This document shows, piece after piece, positions 50,494-61,889 of a DNA stretch of 64,000 nt. How positions within the stretch are numbered: the stretch's first letter is position 1; the number at the start of each line of letters is the position of its first letter. Under the pieces are notes generated by a model that was not told the origin of the DNA, did no database searches, and worked only from the letters and a program-made list of their open reading frames with translations. Source of the stretch: Physella acuta (lineage: Eukaryota; Mollusca; Gastropoda; Physidae); NCBI RefSeq assembly GCF_028476545.1, contig NW_026731827.1, forward strand, positions 1,068,501-1,132,500, in the 5' to 3' direction. The position numbers and the translations under genes are program-made.

Positions 50494-50763
50494 AACAAGA
50501 TTCGTAATTGTATCCGTGACTGCTAGGAACTGTATCAAAATTATAGTCGGTGTTTTGTTCTTTTTACGAGAATAAACAATCAGAATAAATGAATTCACAA
50601 TTAGTCCACACACGAACACCAAAGCCAGAAACACGTAAGATGGGATGTTTATGATATCTTCCTTCCATTGTAAAGAATACAAGTAATTCCATTTTTCTTC
50701 ATCAGAAACATTAGAAGACTGGTTAGAAAAGTTGAATTGACTGTTTGAGTTATCTTCAGACAT
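50494..50763 (-). pseudogene. Orphan GPCR exon 1 (second subfamily)
   Basis: Encodes an N-terminus with N-F-S and N-V-S sites, TM1 and most of TM2. It matches exon 1 of gene G closely, including VYSRKKNKTPT and the LAVTDTITNLV segment with D2.50. The CCA-G|gt donor used by all complete members is not preserved: after TNLVSV the sequence diverges into low-complexity Phe-rich codons. The TM1 GN pair reads VN. No matching exon 2 or 3 was found on the minus strand between 41065 and this exon. It is probably a remnant of a deleted gene. A start two codons further upstream (50769) is also possible. Confidence 0.8.
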
Positions 50764-50769
50764 TTTCAT

Positions 50770-52218
50770 TTTATCACTTAAACCATTATTATGATTATTC
50801 CCCGCAGAAAATACAATAAATAAACAAATACATCTGGCAAAAAAATTAAAGCTAAGTTCAGATTTTTTAACCCGAAATCCAGTGTAGGTGCAAGTAAGAT
50901 TAGCTGTTAACTACTTAATCTCTAGTTCAATAAGCTTGTCTTAAAACACGTAACTACAGAACATGTAAGTAATTCTCATCAAGTTGCCTCGACAAACTGT
51001 GGATAATAAAAAATTCCTGGACATATCCAAGCATGCATTGTCGTACATGCTTGTAGTACATGCTTGTAGTGGCCAATTATAAAAGTTACCGATATGGATA
51101 AACACTTTGTAATGGACACGGATGTCAATTCTGGATTGTTTCACAATTGCTGCATAGTTCCTGACACATTTGATTTGAATTACTTAGCAGTTAGGATTAG
51201 TAACACCCCTTTAAACTGTTTGAAGCTATATGGATTTATGGAATTTATAACAAAAAATTTTCAGGACAAAATCGATACAATTAAATCAATCGATACAATT
51301 AAAACTAACTTAATTAATCTACGAAACGTCAGAAAAAATAACTGACGAGGCGACTTTATGAAGTGAGCATTTCTGTTTACCATCGGTTAACAAAGACAAC
51401 TTTCCGCACATTAATGTAAGCGTCAGTATTTCCTAAACATCTAGTCCGCACATTTATGTTAGCGTCAGTATTTCCAAAACGTTCTGTTGGTCCGCACATT
51501 AATGTTAGCGTCCCCTAGTACACCTATCTCTGATGAGTACCAAACACGCGTTAGAGAAAGTCAGGCGGCTGGGTATAGTGCTGGCCACACCATCTCTTTT
51601 TACAAGAGACTAGGAAACATTAGAAAAAAAATATTAATCGATACAGAAATATAATTTACTCTAACCACTGCCCGAACTCTCTCCCCCCCCCTCCCCCAAA
51701 AAATGTAAGTGCGCATCCTCTTTGTGAGAGTTTCAAGTGAACAATCCCCGAAATAACTGCCTAAAAAATCCTAGTTTTAAATATTCTGCTAGAACATATG
51801 CTGGTACTTTTGGTTTAACAAATGATTTGTTTCGTTTCTTTCATTAAGGTTACATTGTCATTTCAAATATAACGTGATGTAAGGCAGTCGGTTGTAAATG
51901 TACTACATCCTCTACCCATGCATGGTTCAAGCTAAGGACGTAAGACAGACGCTGCGCTTTAATACCTTCCACAGCATCCTCGTGGACATTTACTGGCGAT
52001 TTATTTCCTGGTACATCAAATAAAATGTTGTAACCTTACTTCATTCTTGTCGGTTGGAAACAAAACGGTCAAGGGGTTGAAAAATATCGGGTATATTTCC
52101 ATGTCCTTAAGTTTAAGTACATTATTACACACGTGTGTATATCTTCCTGGTTACTGGGCGTATAGATGACATAATGTATCCGTTGTTTAAATGTTCTATA
52201 CAATAGTTGATCACATAC

Positions 52219-52223
<5 letters not shown>
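50770..52223. other. Intergenic DNA upstream of the orphan exon
   Basis: Contains a short tandem pattern (51380-51530) in which a ccgcacattaatgttagcgt segment recurs three times, a weak SINE-like piece near 51565-51600, and a C run at 51682-51706. No gene recognised. Confidence 0.5.
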
Positions 52224-52310
<87 letters not shown>

Positions 52311-52317
52311 ATATATA
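52224..52317. repeat. (TA)n microsatellite
   Basis: About 94 bp of TA dinucleotides with a single TT phase break, followed by a short ACACAC run. Confidence 0.95.
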
Positions 52318-52706
52318 CACACACGTCATTCTCTTTATCTGAACAGTTTGATATTCAGCTTAACCCACTTTACCCACCCCCTCCCCATACCATAATTCTA
52401 AAATAGAACGTAATTCTTGTAGGAAAACCTAACTGCATACCAAGACCGTCAGCACATCTTCGTTACATTTTGTTTCTTCCTTTGTGATTGCTGATGTAAT
52501 AATCAAGCGTAATAAAGGATCTACAGTCAGCTGTTTTAAGGGAATATTTGTTATGTTTGCAAACACGATTTGGTTTTTCCGAAAAGTTATTTATAGATCT
52601 ACGGCGCTGAATGCGTGCAAGCAACTGGAGAAAGTTTGGTTCGGGAAAATTGTTTCCTCTCTTTATAAGTTAAACCCCTAAGCTTCCATAAACATTCTTA
52701 TATAAC

Positions 52707-53405
52707 ACTACGGGGGATGGCAACTTCGGGTATACATATGATTTTAATCTATTTTTAAATAGGCCTACGTAAACATTTAAAAATAGAATAGAATCTCGAG
52801 GGAAAAAAATAGCGCACCAAGTGAACGGCAAACAAAATATATATTATAGTGCGGAATATAATACTTTAATAATTCATCTGCGTTTTTTGAGAAATCGGAA
52901 ATAGCGTAAAGTACTACTTTCGGTCAAAGGAAATTACTAAAAATTTGCCACAAGACAGAAAATTAGATTTTGTACTTATTTGTGAAATTTCGTCTCTCTA
53001 TCTTAAACAATACTCAAGTTATAGGCTTTTGAAAAATTAAAAGTAGAATTAATTTCCACTTCCGGATACCGGAAATCGCTCAAAAGTCGATACAGAACAA
53101 CAAATGTGATGTTATACTTATATATGAAATTTCATCAACCTAGCTATAACGGTACTTAAGTTATCGTGTTCACAGACACACATACATTTACGGACAGAAT
53201 TGCAAAGCCCAGTTACTTCGACTCGATTACGCGTAAAAAGCCGAAATTATGATAAATCTGGATTTAGAATTTTTGCCCAATTAAAATAAGTCCCCTATAG
53301 TCCGTATATGATGAAGTACTGAGAAGTAAAAAGGTGAATACTGTCCAAATTTTATGTGATTTTTGTGCACGATTTCTATACTTCCTCTATTGTCTGTTTT
53401 CGAGA
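52707..53405 (-). mobile_element. Palindrome-ended dispersed repeat (R3)
   Basis: Minus-strand copy of the family at 56366. The left end lies near 53405 (tttctcgaaaac..tagaggaagtat on the minus strand), then the segment shared with R1 (53250-53345), then tacttgagtatt-type and ccggaagt motifs, ending near 52710 at ggggatggcaactc-type sequence. It lies downstream of gene G. Confidence 0.65.
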
Positions 53406-53451
53406 AAAAATAAAAAAGCAAATAAACAAAGTAGCAGCTTGTCATAAGGGC

Positions 53452-53640
53452 ATAAACGTTTTATTTTAGTTTTTAAACATAATATATGTAAATATAAAGT
53501 ATGTGTGGGTATTGAGAATTGTATTGCTAACATATAATTGAATAAACGTTTTATTTTAGTTTTTAAACATAATATATGTAAATATAAAGTATGTGTGGGT
53601 ATTGAGAATTGTATTGTTAACATATAATTGAATACATGGT
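53452..53640. repeat. 90-bp tandem duplication, two units
   Basis: Two nearly identical 90-bp units (for example ttattttagt at 53461 and 53551), differing at about one site (tgctaac versus tgttaac), so the duplication is recent. Confidence 0.9.
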
Positions 53641-53744
53641 AATACAGAAAAATTAAAAATTAAGTAACGTCATTCAATGTTTTATTTACAAAGCAAAAAA
53701 CAATTTATTTGACTAGTCAAACGTTTAGGAAACTAACTTAAACA

Positions 53745-53965
53745 AAACATGAAAAATGTTAATCTTTTACTTTTTATAAATTTTAAACATAAAGATCAAG
53801 TAAAATAAATATATTCAGATTGATTAAAGTTTAAACGTTATAAAGCAAGTAAAATAAATATTCAATCAGATTAAGTATTAAACGTAATGAAACAAGTAAA
53901 ATAAATATTCAGATAGATTAAACATGCAGCACTAGGTAAAATACATATTGTATCTGATAAAAATT
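53745..53965. repeat. About 50-bp imperfect tandem repeat
   Basis: Four degenerate units built on aagtaaaataaatattcaga plus ttaaa(c)gt, just downstream of the gene G stop. They may be part of its 3' UTR. Confidence 0.65.
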
Positions 53966-53984
53966 TAAACAAACTCAACCATGC

Positions 53985-56900
53985 TTAGGATCCTCTATAA
54001 ACTAACCGCTGAAACAAAGAGAAACAATCCCTTCTGAAGATTTGATTACAAACGCTGTAGATAACGGGATTAGCTGCACTGTTGATTAGGTACAAGACTA
54101 TAACCACGTTTAAAATGGAAGCTTGCAGCAAACCAAGACGGCCGTTGAGTTTTAAGACAACATTCAACAGGATCATCGTCAATGTCGCGAGGTAGCTGAT
54201 GACGTAGATGACGCTGGTTGCTAGCAACATCCGGGTGGTTTTTCCACTTGTCTTCTCTCCTGTTTTAGCTGTCTTGTTGTGAGCTTGTGATGGATTTGTC
54301 GACGTTTGATTGGTTGTGTTGGACACTGTACATATATCAGTAGAGGTCACTTTAGAAACTACTGCACGGTCAGCTGTTGGACGTGGGGTTGGTGCGTCTA
54401 TGTCGCTGGATTCTGTGTCCGGTTCATTGCTGTTCTCTGGGCTGAAATCAACCTGAACTTGACTTAAGTCATTTCTTTTTAACACATCATCGCTTCGTTC
54501 ATTATCAGGCGGTGGTGTTTTAACTGATTTTCTTAATTTTTCCATCAGTTTTGGCCGTCTACTGGGTGGTATCGATACCCTTGAGTGCGATACTTTGCGT
54601 CGTCTGGCTTCCGATCCAATGAAGCAATACAACGTTGTCAGTGTGACGCAGCAAGCCATGAAGACAAGAATATACAGCCCATGGCAAACTGTTGGCCAGA
54701 TGGATTGGTCGGCCACTGCACAGTTGTATCCTTGTATCCCCTTGTGTCCAGTGTCGACCGTTATCTGACCGTAGAAGATTGCGAATGGGAGACTGAACAC
54801 GAGAGATAGACCAACAACACAGGCACAAATTATCTTTGTTTCCCTGTTGTTAAGTTGTCTTCCAAATGGTTTACAGATCTTCCTATACCTGTTGAATAGA
54901 TAATATAACAGATGACTCAAGCATTTGTTGTAGGTTCTCGTTAGACCTGAGTTTCTTTTAGGCATTTCTTCCAAGGGGAGGGTACACTCCGGCGCACATC
55001 AACCCCCCCCCTCCCCTTTCCGACAAGGTGTAAAAATATAACATTGATAGAGAAAATATGGACTTTAATAATAGTCCGTCACACAGGAAATTTTAAGTGT
55101 CTCCCCCCCCCCTCCTCCCCTCTCTGAAAATATTAAGAGCATTCTGAAGAAACTTGCCTGAAAGAAACCCTGGAGTAGAGACATTCCCACACCCACCAGT
55201 GTGATTTGGACATATAATTTTTTTTTCTACTTTTTAGTGCATTTAAAAATTAAATGTGGATAGGCCTATGTTGTTCTACTTATATAACTAAGTTTATATT
55301 TTATCTTTCTACTGCGAGCTTATCTCTTGTGTCTTAGTAAAGTGCAGTGGCGTAGCGAGGTCGGGTGTCACCCGGTGTTGCACTTAATGGTGTCACCCCC
55401 CCCCCCCCCCAGAGGCGTAGCGACCCTTCCCGGGGACAAACTTTGAATTTTCGATTTGCATCCGCCACCCTCAAACTTTCGATTTGCACCCCCCCCCCTC
55501 CTCAAACTTTCGATTTGCACCTCTTAAAACACTATTTAACACTCGAATTAATCACTTAATTACGTGGAGTTATCATTTTTCTCTATATATTTTGCTATTT
55601 TTTGCCCTGGTGTCACCCCCCTAAATGGTGTCACCCGGTGCGGTCCGCACCCCCAGCCCCCCCCCCCCCCCCCCTCGCTATGCCTCTGGTAAAGTGTACA
55701 GTTATCCACTGAGTTATCCACTGAATTATCCACTGAGTTACCCATAAAGATATGAACCTTATCATTAGCATGCTACAAGTTTTCACTCAACAACAAACCT
55801 GATGATAGCAACTACCACCAACAGAATAGCTGACGTCCATGATATAAAACTGTTGAAAAAGTAATAGGCTTTACACACCAAGACGTTTGTGTACGTCCAA
55901 GTGTGCCCGATCGTGTAAATGGTTCCTGTAAATGTAAAGATAAGTCATATTTTACATGATAATTTGGGATTTACAAGAGGTTTAATTACGTTTTGACAGA
56001 AAAATTGTTCTGGACGAATAATTTACATTTTGAAAGGATAAATTTAGATATCAACAGGATAATTCAAGGATGCGGTTCACAGACCCGTCTTTATTATGCT
56101 AGCACGGTGTGAGAAGACAAACCAATTTTCCCAAATTTTTTATTGATTAGAAAATAATTAGTTAATAGTTAAATAATTTGAGCCTACAATTATTAATTGT
56201 TGCATCTTAAAATTAGCACCAGCATCTTTGAAAGTTTCAAACACAAAACACTTCTAAAGCAAACATTTGTAAGAAAATAAAACAACACTTTACTGGTATA
56301 AATGAAGTGAAATGCTAACAACACAGCTTTAATTTTGTCTATTTATCTGTTGTTGTTTGGTTTTTACTTTCTCGTATATACGTAGTATAGAGAAAGTATT
56401 GTAATCGTGCAAAAAAAAATCGAGATTTTTACAAATCTCGACGTTTTACACCTCACTGATACGGAAAAACATAATTTTGCAATCTTGTCCGTATGTCTGT
56501 GTGTGTGTGTCTGTGTGTAAACACGATAACTTGAGTACCGTTACAGCTAGGTTGATGAAATTTCATATATAAGTATTATATCAAAATCGTAGATCCGTAT
56601 CAACTTTTGAGCGATTTCCGACAACCTGAAGTGGTACTTTTTCTACTTTGAATTTTTCAAAAGCCTATAACTTGAGTACTATTTCAGATAGATAAATGAA
56701 ATTTCACATGTAAGTAAAAGATCTAATTCTCTACCTTCTGTTAAATTTTGAGCAATTTCCGTTGACTGGAAGTAGTAATTTACGCTACTTCCGATTTCGC
56801 AAAAACCGATTGTAAATTTTAAAAGTACTAATAATATTGCGCACTATTATGCGCTTTTTTATTTCTCGTTCACTTGGTGTGCAATTATTTGTCTACGAGA

Positions 56901-57414
56901 TTTTATTCTATTTTTAAAACTTTAAGTATTTAAAATGGATTAAAAATCATGTCTATATCCCGAGTTCCCATCCCCTGTTATTTTATATAAGAATATTCGA
57001 GAAAGTTTAGGGGAGATCACTCCCGGTTTATTTTTGTAACAATTTCAAATTTCTTGTATCTTATGTATACTTCCTTTTTAATTACATTTGTTAACATTTG
57101 TTAAAAACCTTGACTTCTAGTTAGGTAAACCTACCTGGAACAATAAACAGGTTTGTAATCGTGTCCATGACTGCTATAAACTGTATCAAAATTACAGTCG
57201 GTGTTTTGTTCTTTTTCCGAGAATAAACAATCAGAATTAACGAATTCCCTATCAGTCCACAAACACACACCAATGCCAGAAATGTGAAGGCCGGAATGTT
57301 TATAAGATCGTTCTTCCCTTGTAACCAATACAAGTATTGCCATTTTTCTTCATCAAAAACATTAGATGGCTGGTTAGAAAAGTTGAATCCAATGTTTGAT
57401 CTACTTTCCGACAT
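53985..57414 (-). CDS. Rhodopsin-like (class A) GPCR, gene G, three exons (second subfamily)
   Basis: Predicted exons are 57135-57414, 55799-55925 and 53985-54888, giving 436 residues. Exon 1 is 24 bp longer than in A-D. An N-F-S glycosylation site is at residue 11, D2.50 at 84, the ECL1-end Cys at 111, and an IRY motif around R136. ECL2 (GYNCAVADQS) is shorter than in F and E. The third loop is rich in Lys/Arg at its start (RRRKVSHSRVS) and then acidic and Ser/Thr-rich. TM7 carries NPVIY at 409-413. Subfamily marks are RKKNKTPT after TM1 and FGRQLNN after TM3. Intron 2 (910 bp) is larger than in A-D because it holds two mobile elements, and intron 1 (1209 bp) holds a palindrome-ended repeat. 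The ATG at 57414 is the first in frame. The ligand is unknown. Confidence 0.85.
54946..55173. mobile_element. C-rich MITE with GTTTCTTCCAG-type ends in gene G intron 2
   Basis: The left tip reads cctgagtttcttttaggca and the right tip tgcctgaaagaaaccctgg, inverted copies. Two C-rich runs lie inside. It is related by tips to 33778-33998 and 11609-11925. An open frame that seems to extend exon 3 upstream runs into this insert and is not coding. Confidence 0.6.
55345..55688. mobile_element. hAT-like MITE with GGCGTAGCGAGG ends in gene G intron 2
   Basis: The tips are CAGTGGCGTAGCGAGG and, on the other strand, CAGAGGCATAGCGAGG. A perfect 8-bp target duplication gtaaagtg lies at 55337-55344 and 55689-55696. 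The interior has three units of the C-rich actttcgatttgcaccc repeat and ggtgtcaccc segments in both orientations. It is the same family as 42742-43071. Confidence 0.9.
56366..57040 (+). mobile_element. Palindrome-ended dispersed repeat, fullest copy (R4)
   Basis: It lies in intron 1 of gene G. It begins with an imperfect palindrome at 56366-56397 (actttctcgtata..tatagagaaagt, spacer about 7 bp). Then come attgtaatcgtgc, a gt-rich run, repeated ataacttgagtac-type motifs at 56525 and 56668, and the end tattcgagaaagtttagggg. The start and end tips are inverted (actttctcg versus cgagaaagt). No coding capacity was seen. The palindrome could be a protein-binding or recombination site (inference). 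Confidence 0.7.
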
Positions 57415-57904
57415 TGTTAAATCTAGCACTTAAACCAGGAAGCAAGAAAATGAATGCAGATAGTATTAGTAACAGATGCAGAAGTTCATGGGCTAACACG
57501 AAATTTAATGTAACTCGTACTTATGCAGATAATTCTGCTGTTTCTAGGTCCATATGTTCGTCTGTTGAATATGCAACTATAGTATATGCAAAGACGTCAT
57601 ATCAGTTTGTTCAGACAAATGGTGATTTGTAAAAATCCTGGCACGTCATAACGATGCATGCACATGCGTGCTTGTATTGGCCAATTGAAAATGTTACTCA
57701 TTTGATATACACTTGGTGGTAGACGCGGAAGGAAATTGTTCATTTATTTCGATTGTTATTGTAAAATTTCATGAAACCACACCCTTGGCTAAAAATACTT
57801 AATCGATGTTATTAATAACGGGTTCAATAGCTATTTAGACTCATTGAAAATAATGGGTTTTTTAAGTGGGTGGTAAATTGATTGCAATTTTCACAAAAAC
57901 CTAA

Positions 57905-58262
57905 CAGATGACAGATTTTCATGACATACGACACACAGACATGACAGGTGACAAACATGACAGACAAGTGATACGACCAACGTGATAGACTGATTTGATG
58001 GATGACAGACAAACATGACGGACAACAGACAGACTAGCATGACGGACGACTAACGTGTTAGACTGATTTGATGGATGACAGAAAAACATGACAGACAAGT
58101 GATACGACCAACATGATAGACTGATTTGATGGATGACAGACAAACATGACGGACAACAGACAGACTAGCATGACGGACGACTAACGTGTTAGACTGATTT
58201 GATGGATGACAGACAAACATGACGCACAATAGACAGACTGGCATGACAGACGACCAACATGA
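57905..58262. repeat. Minisatellite of atgacagac-type units
   Basis: Short units (atgacagacaa, atgacggac) are organised into a higher-order repeat of about 130 bp: the gactgatttgatggatgaca segment recurs at 57980, 58059, 58118 and 58192. Frames across it are spurious. Confidence 0.85.
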
Positions 58263-59383
58263 TAGACTTTCATGACAAGGCGTCTAGTACACCTTGAATG
58301 CCAAAACGTTTCAAATAGAAGGATCTAAAATGACAATGAATACGCTCACAATTAAGTATAACTAATAGCTACATAATGTATATAAGTCCTGCAATTTATA
58401 CTTAGTCTTTGGTAACTAGTTTCTTAAAAGTATGTATTTCCAAATCAATCATTAATAAAGTGTGCTACAAATCAAAGGAGGCTAACTAAGTCAACACAAA
58501 AAAAAATGTTTATAAAAGAAAGGAAACAAGTATAGCATTGATTATATAGAAATCTATAATAACAAATAAATGTTTAAAGAAATTCTGCCAATAATTTTTA
58601 AATACTTTTAGATCAAAAAAGTTTAATTTTTTCTGCATTGAATTCGTAAATTTTTTCTATTATTTCATTACTTTGTCTGATAATACAGAAAATTGTAATC
58701 AAATTAATTGTAGGATGCGCTGGATACATGTTAGACACGCAGTCTTAGTTTTTTAATTAAAAGAAGACACATACCGATCATAAATCAAACAACTTTTCTT
58801 AGAAAGGCGTTTTTTATTTCCTAAATACTTTTCCTTAAAAACTGATGATAAATTTTTAAAAAAAAACGGAATTTTACAATTAAATCGCAATTAGAAAAAT
58901 GTGCCACACCACTTTGAAACAAATCAAACTGTTTAAAAAGTGCTTATCAATAACTGCAGACTGACTTTAATCGATATTGAATAGGTTAGTTAACCACAGT
59001 TTAATTCTCGATTAGCTTACTTCATAAAAACTAAAACAATAAATCTACTTTTATTTTACATCGATTCATGTTGGACTTTTTTCCTTATATTATACTGATT
59101 TTCAATTACAGAAAAGCTATTGTAATCATATTGGAAACAAGCAATTTTCCGCTAAAAAAAAATATTTTCTACACACTTAATAAATGTAATTGCCTGTTTT
59201 GATAAATTACTCTGTACTGTAAATCAATGTTTTGTTCATTTAAAAATTTTAAAAAGACAAACCTAATAGAGTGCGGAGAAAATAACACCACCATCACCAC
59301 GACTAAATATGGGTTTATGAATGTGGCATTTGATATATTATTTATCTCCAAAATATTACAATAAAAAGTTGAATATCCTAGTT
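58263..59383. other. Intergenic DNA downstream of gene F, no gene seen
   Basis: AT-rich, with nothing recognised on either strand. It would include the 3' UTR of gene F. Confidence 0.5.
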
Positions 59384-60765
59384 CTAAATATTTCTTCTGA
59401 TCAAGCGCTGGAATACATAGATACAATCCTTTCTAAAGTTGGGGTTACACAGGCTGTAGATGAAGGGGTTGGCGGCGCTGTTGATCAGGTAGAGGACGAT
59501 GAGCAGGTGTAGGACGGAGACCTCCGCCGCTGAGACACGGCTGGTCAGTTGGTACACGTCATTCATCAGCACCATGATGAGCGTACTCAGGTAGCTGATG
59601 ATGTAGATGATGCTGGTCGCTAGCAGCATGCGGGTGGTTCGTCCTGATGTTGGTGCTGCTTTGGTTTTCTGCGGTTTGAGGTTAGCGTGAAGTTTTGATG
59701 CTTGGTTGGTTTTAGTGGTCAGTGTAGGAACAGCTGTAGTGGTCAGTGTAGGAACAGCTGTAGTGGTCAGTGTAGGAACAGCTGTAGTGGTCAGTGTATG
59801 AACAGCTGTAGTGGTCAGTGTAGGAATAGCTGTAGTGGTCAGTGTATGAACAGCTGTAGTGGTCAGTGTATGAACAGCTGTAGTGGTCAGTGTAGGAACA
59901 GCTGTAGTGGTCAGTGTAGGAACAACTGTAGTGGTCAGTGTAGGAACAGTGGTCAGTGTAGGAACAGCTGTAGAGGTCAGTGTAGGAACAGTGGTCAGTG
60001 TAGGAACAGCTGTAGTGGTCAGTGTAGGAACAGCTGTAGTGGTCAGTGTAGGAACAGTGGTCAGTGTAGGAACAGCTGTAGTGGTCAGTGTAGGAACAGT
60101 GGACAGTGTAGGAACAGCTGTAGTGGTCAGTGTAGGAACAGCTGTAGTGGTCAGCGTAGGAACAGCTGTAGTGGTCAGTGTAGGAACAGCTGTAGTGGTC
60201 AGTGTAGGAACAGCTGTAGTGGTCAGTGTAGGAACAGCTGTAGTGGTCAGTGTAGGAACAGCTGTAGCGGTCAGTGTATCTACATCTATAGTTGTCGCCA
60301 CATAGCTGTTATGTTGGTCTTGTCGTGAGTCCCCTACATCAGACAAGTCAACACAATCATCCGTCTTGTGACGAGGATTCGTCTGTAGATGTGTTAGTTT
60401 CTCCCGTGGATTTCTCAATCAGTTTCAGCTTCTCTGTGCTGGGTACCGTCGTGTGCGGCACCCGGTGTTTTCTGGCCTCGATGCCAATCAACGTGTATAA
60501 CGTCGTCAGCGTCGCACAGCAGGACAGGAAGCCCACAATGTACAGCCCATGGCAAACCGTTGGCCAGATGGATTGATGGTACTCGGCGGCCACCCCACAG
60601 TCATAGCCCAGAATCCCCTTGTGTCCAGTGTCGACCGTTATCTGACCGTAGAAGATTGCAAATGGGAGACTGAACACGAGAGATAGACCGACAACACAGA
60701 CACAAATTATCTTTGTTTCCGTGTTGTTAAGTTGTCTTCCAAATGGTTTACAGATCTTCCTGTAC
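59384..60765 (-). pseudogene. GPCR gene F, exon 3 only, with expanded third loop and a frame change
   Basis: An acceptor (ttttag) precedes GTACAGGAAG and the frame encodes YRKICKPFGRQ, TM4, ECL2 (GYDCGVAAEYHQ), TM5 and the start of the third loop. Near 60355-60372 this frame ends in TDESSSQDG and stop; the continuation DDCVDLSDVGDSRQDQ and everything to the end lie in another frame. The exon is 1382 bp, one more than a multiple compatible with its paralogues, so the net change is +1. The second frame holds about 24 copies of AVPTLTTT, then TM6 (RTTRMLLATS), TM7 (NPFIY) and RLIRRNI. Exons 1 and 2 were not found up to 64000 and may lie beyond the window. A pseudogene, a sequence error or a segregating allele are all possible. 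Confidence 0.75.
59718..60275. repeat. 24-bp coding minisatellite in the third-loop region of gene F
   Basis: About 24 units of gtagtggtcagtgtaggaac plus agct, encoding TLTTTAVP on the minus strand. Several 18-bp variants lack one TA codon pair and keep the frame (VPTLTT). Variant units encode His or Ile in place of Pro or Val. Because both unit lengths are multiples of three, the opposite strand is also open, giving spurious CSGQCRNS-like translations. Confidence 0.95.
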
Positions 60766-60779
60766 CTAAAAATATGCAA

Positions 60780-61889
60780 TGTATCACGATTTTATTTTGT
60801 TAAAACAAATTACAGATTAAGTATTAAAACAGCTACTGCTTGAGGTGGCACGATAATACAGCGTATACTTGCGGGGGTGGGGGAGGGTGAAATTAAAGCT
60901 TCTCACTCAGTACCTTATGTAAAGCTGGACATGGACAAAGTCAACTTACGTGTCCAGTTTTTAATAGATAAACTTTTTACAATTCTAGATAGAAATCTTC
61001 GACTTAGTTATTTCATTGAAGTGTTCAATAATACTTTCTATCCATTCTTGAGCTATATTTGAGTGTCAAGAACATATTATATAACACAAGGACGTTATGT
61101 GGTGGTTTATCATGGTGTTGTGTTACATGGGCCTGGGTGGCAGAAGACATCAATGTTATGTAACACTGGCCAGTGATTTTTCTATCTAAACCATGACATT
61201 TTGTATGGTAGACTAACAGGCTACACAACTGGCCTGCATAATAAAAGAATGTCTGTCTAAAATGAATACTAGTGGAGTTCTCTATAATGATGTGGTCCCC
61301 ATCAGGTATTTTAAAAAAAACATGTTTCGTTGTAACTATGTATGTCGCGCTTTGTAAGGAAAGGGGTCGCTATACATTTTATAGGGGTCATCCATAAATA
61401 ATGTCACGCGTTTATAGACAATTTATACATACCCGTTCCCACCGTTACACGTCGTCACAAAAAAGCCATATACCCTCCTAAAATGACGTAACACCCTCAG
61501 ACTACAAACCCCACCCCCACCCCCTCAAAGTTGCAGTTTAATTATTTTTAACATTCATTTATTTCTAAAAAAAAAATTGACTAAACTCGTTCAACTGAAT
61601 ACATTAATCAATTCTACAAAAACAGCTTTCCAAAACGTGACATAGCGGGTAAAATACAGTTTTCAACATTACTTTTTTAAAAACATTTTAACACTGAGCA
61701 GACTATCTGAACCCCCTCATCACACATCGTCGCAAAATTCCAACCTGCCCGCTTCTCCTTTCGCTATGTGACGTCATTTACGGTCTACCTCATAAAGGTT
61801 AGAGGTCAGTGGAAATGTTATGTAATGTTATATAGTTTTTTAGGGGGCGGTCAAAAAATCTTATTGTGGTATAACATAAAAATTATCCC
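60780..61889. other. Intergenic or intronic DNA upstream of gene F exon 3
   Basis: The first 60 bp match the DNA before pseudogene E. A ggggtcatccataaata segment at 61383 also occurs near 42680, suggesting a small dispersed repeat. No exon 2-like sequence (HTWTYTNV) was found. Confidence 0.5.

Noticed and set aside
51094-51345. 83-codon plus-strand frame
   Set aside because: No recognisable domain, no splice context and no paralogue in the duplicated units.
57824-58244. Overlapping minus-strand frames with CLSSIKSVYHVGR-like repeats
   Set aside because: They are products of the atgacagac minisatellite.
57900-58262. CRISPR-like array
   Set aside because: The repeats are contiguous and degenerate with no unique spacers, and the context is an animal genome.
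59702-60328. Plus-strand open frames of CSGQCRNS-type or VSVGTAVV-type repeats
   Set aside because: They are the opposite strand of the 24-bp coding minisatellite of gene F; a period divisible by three keeps all frames open.
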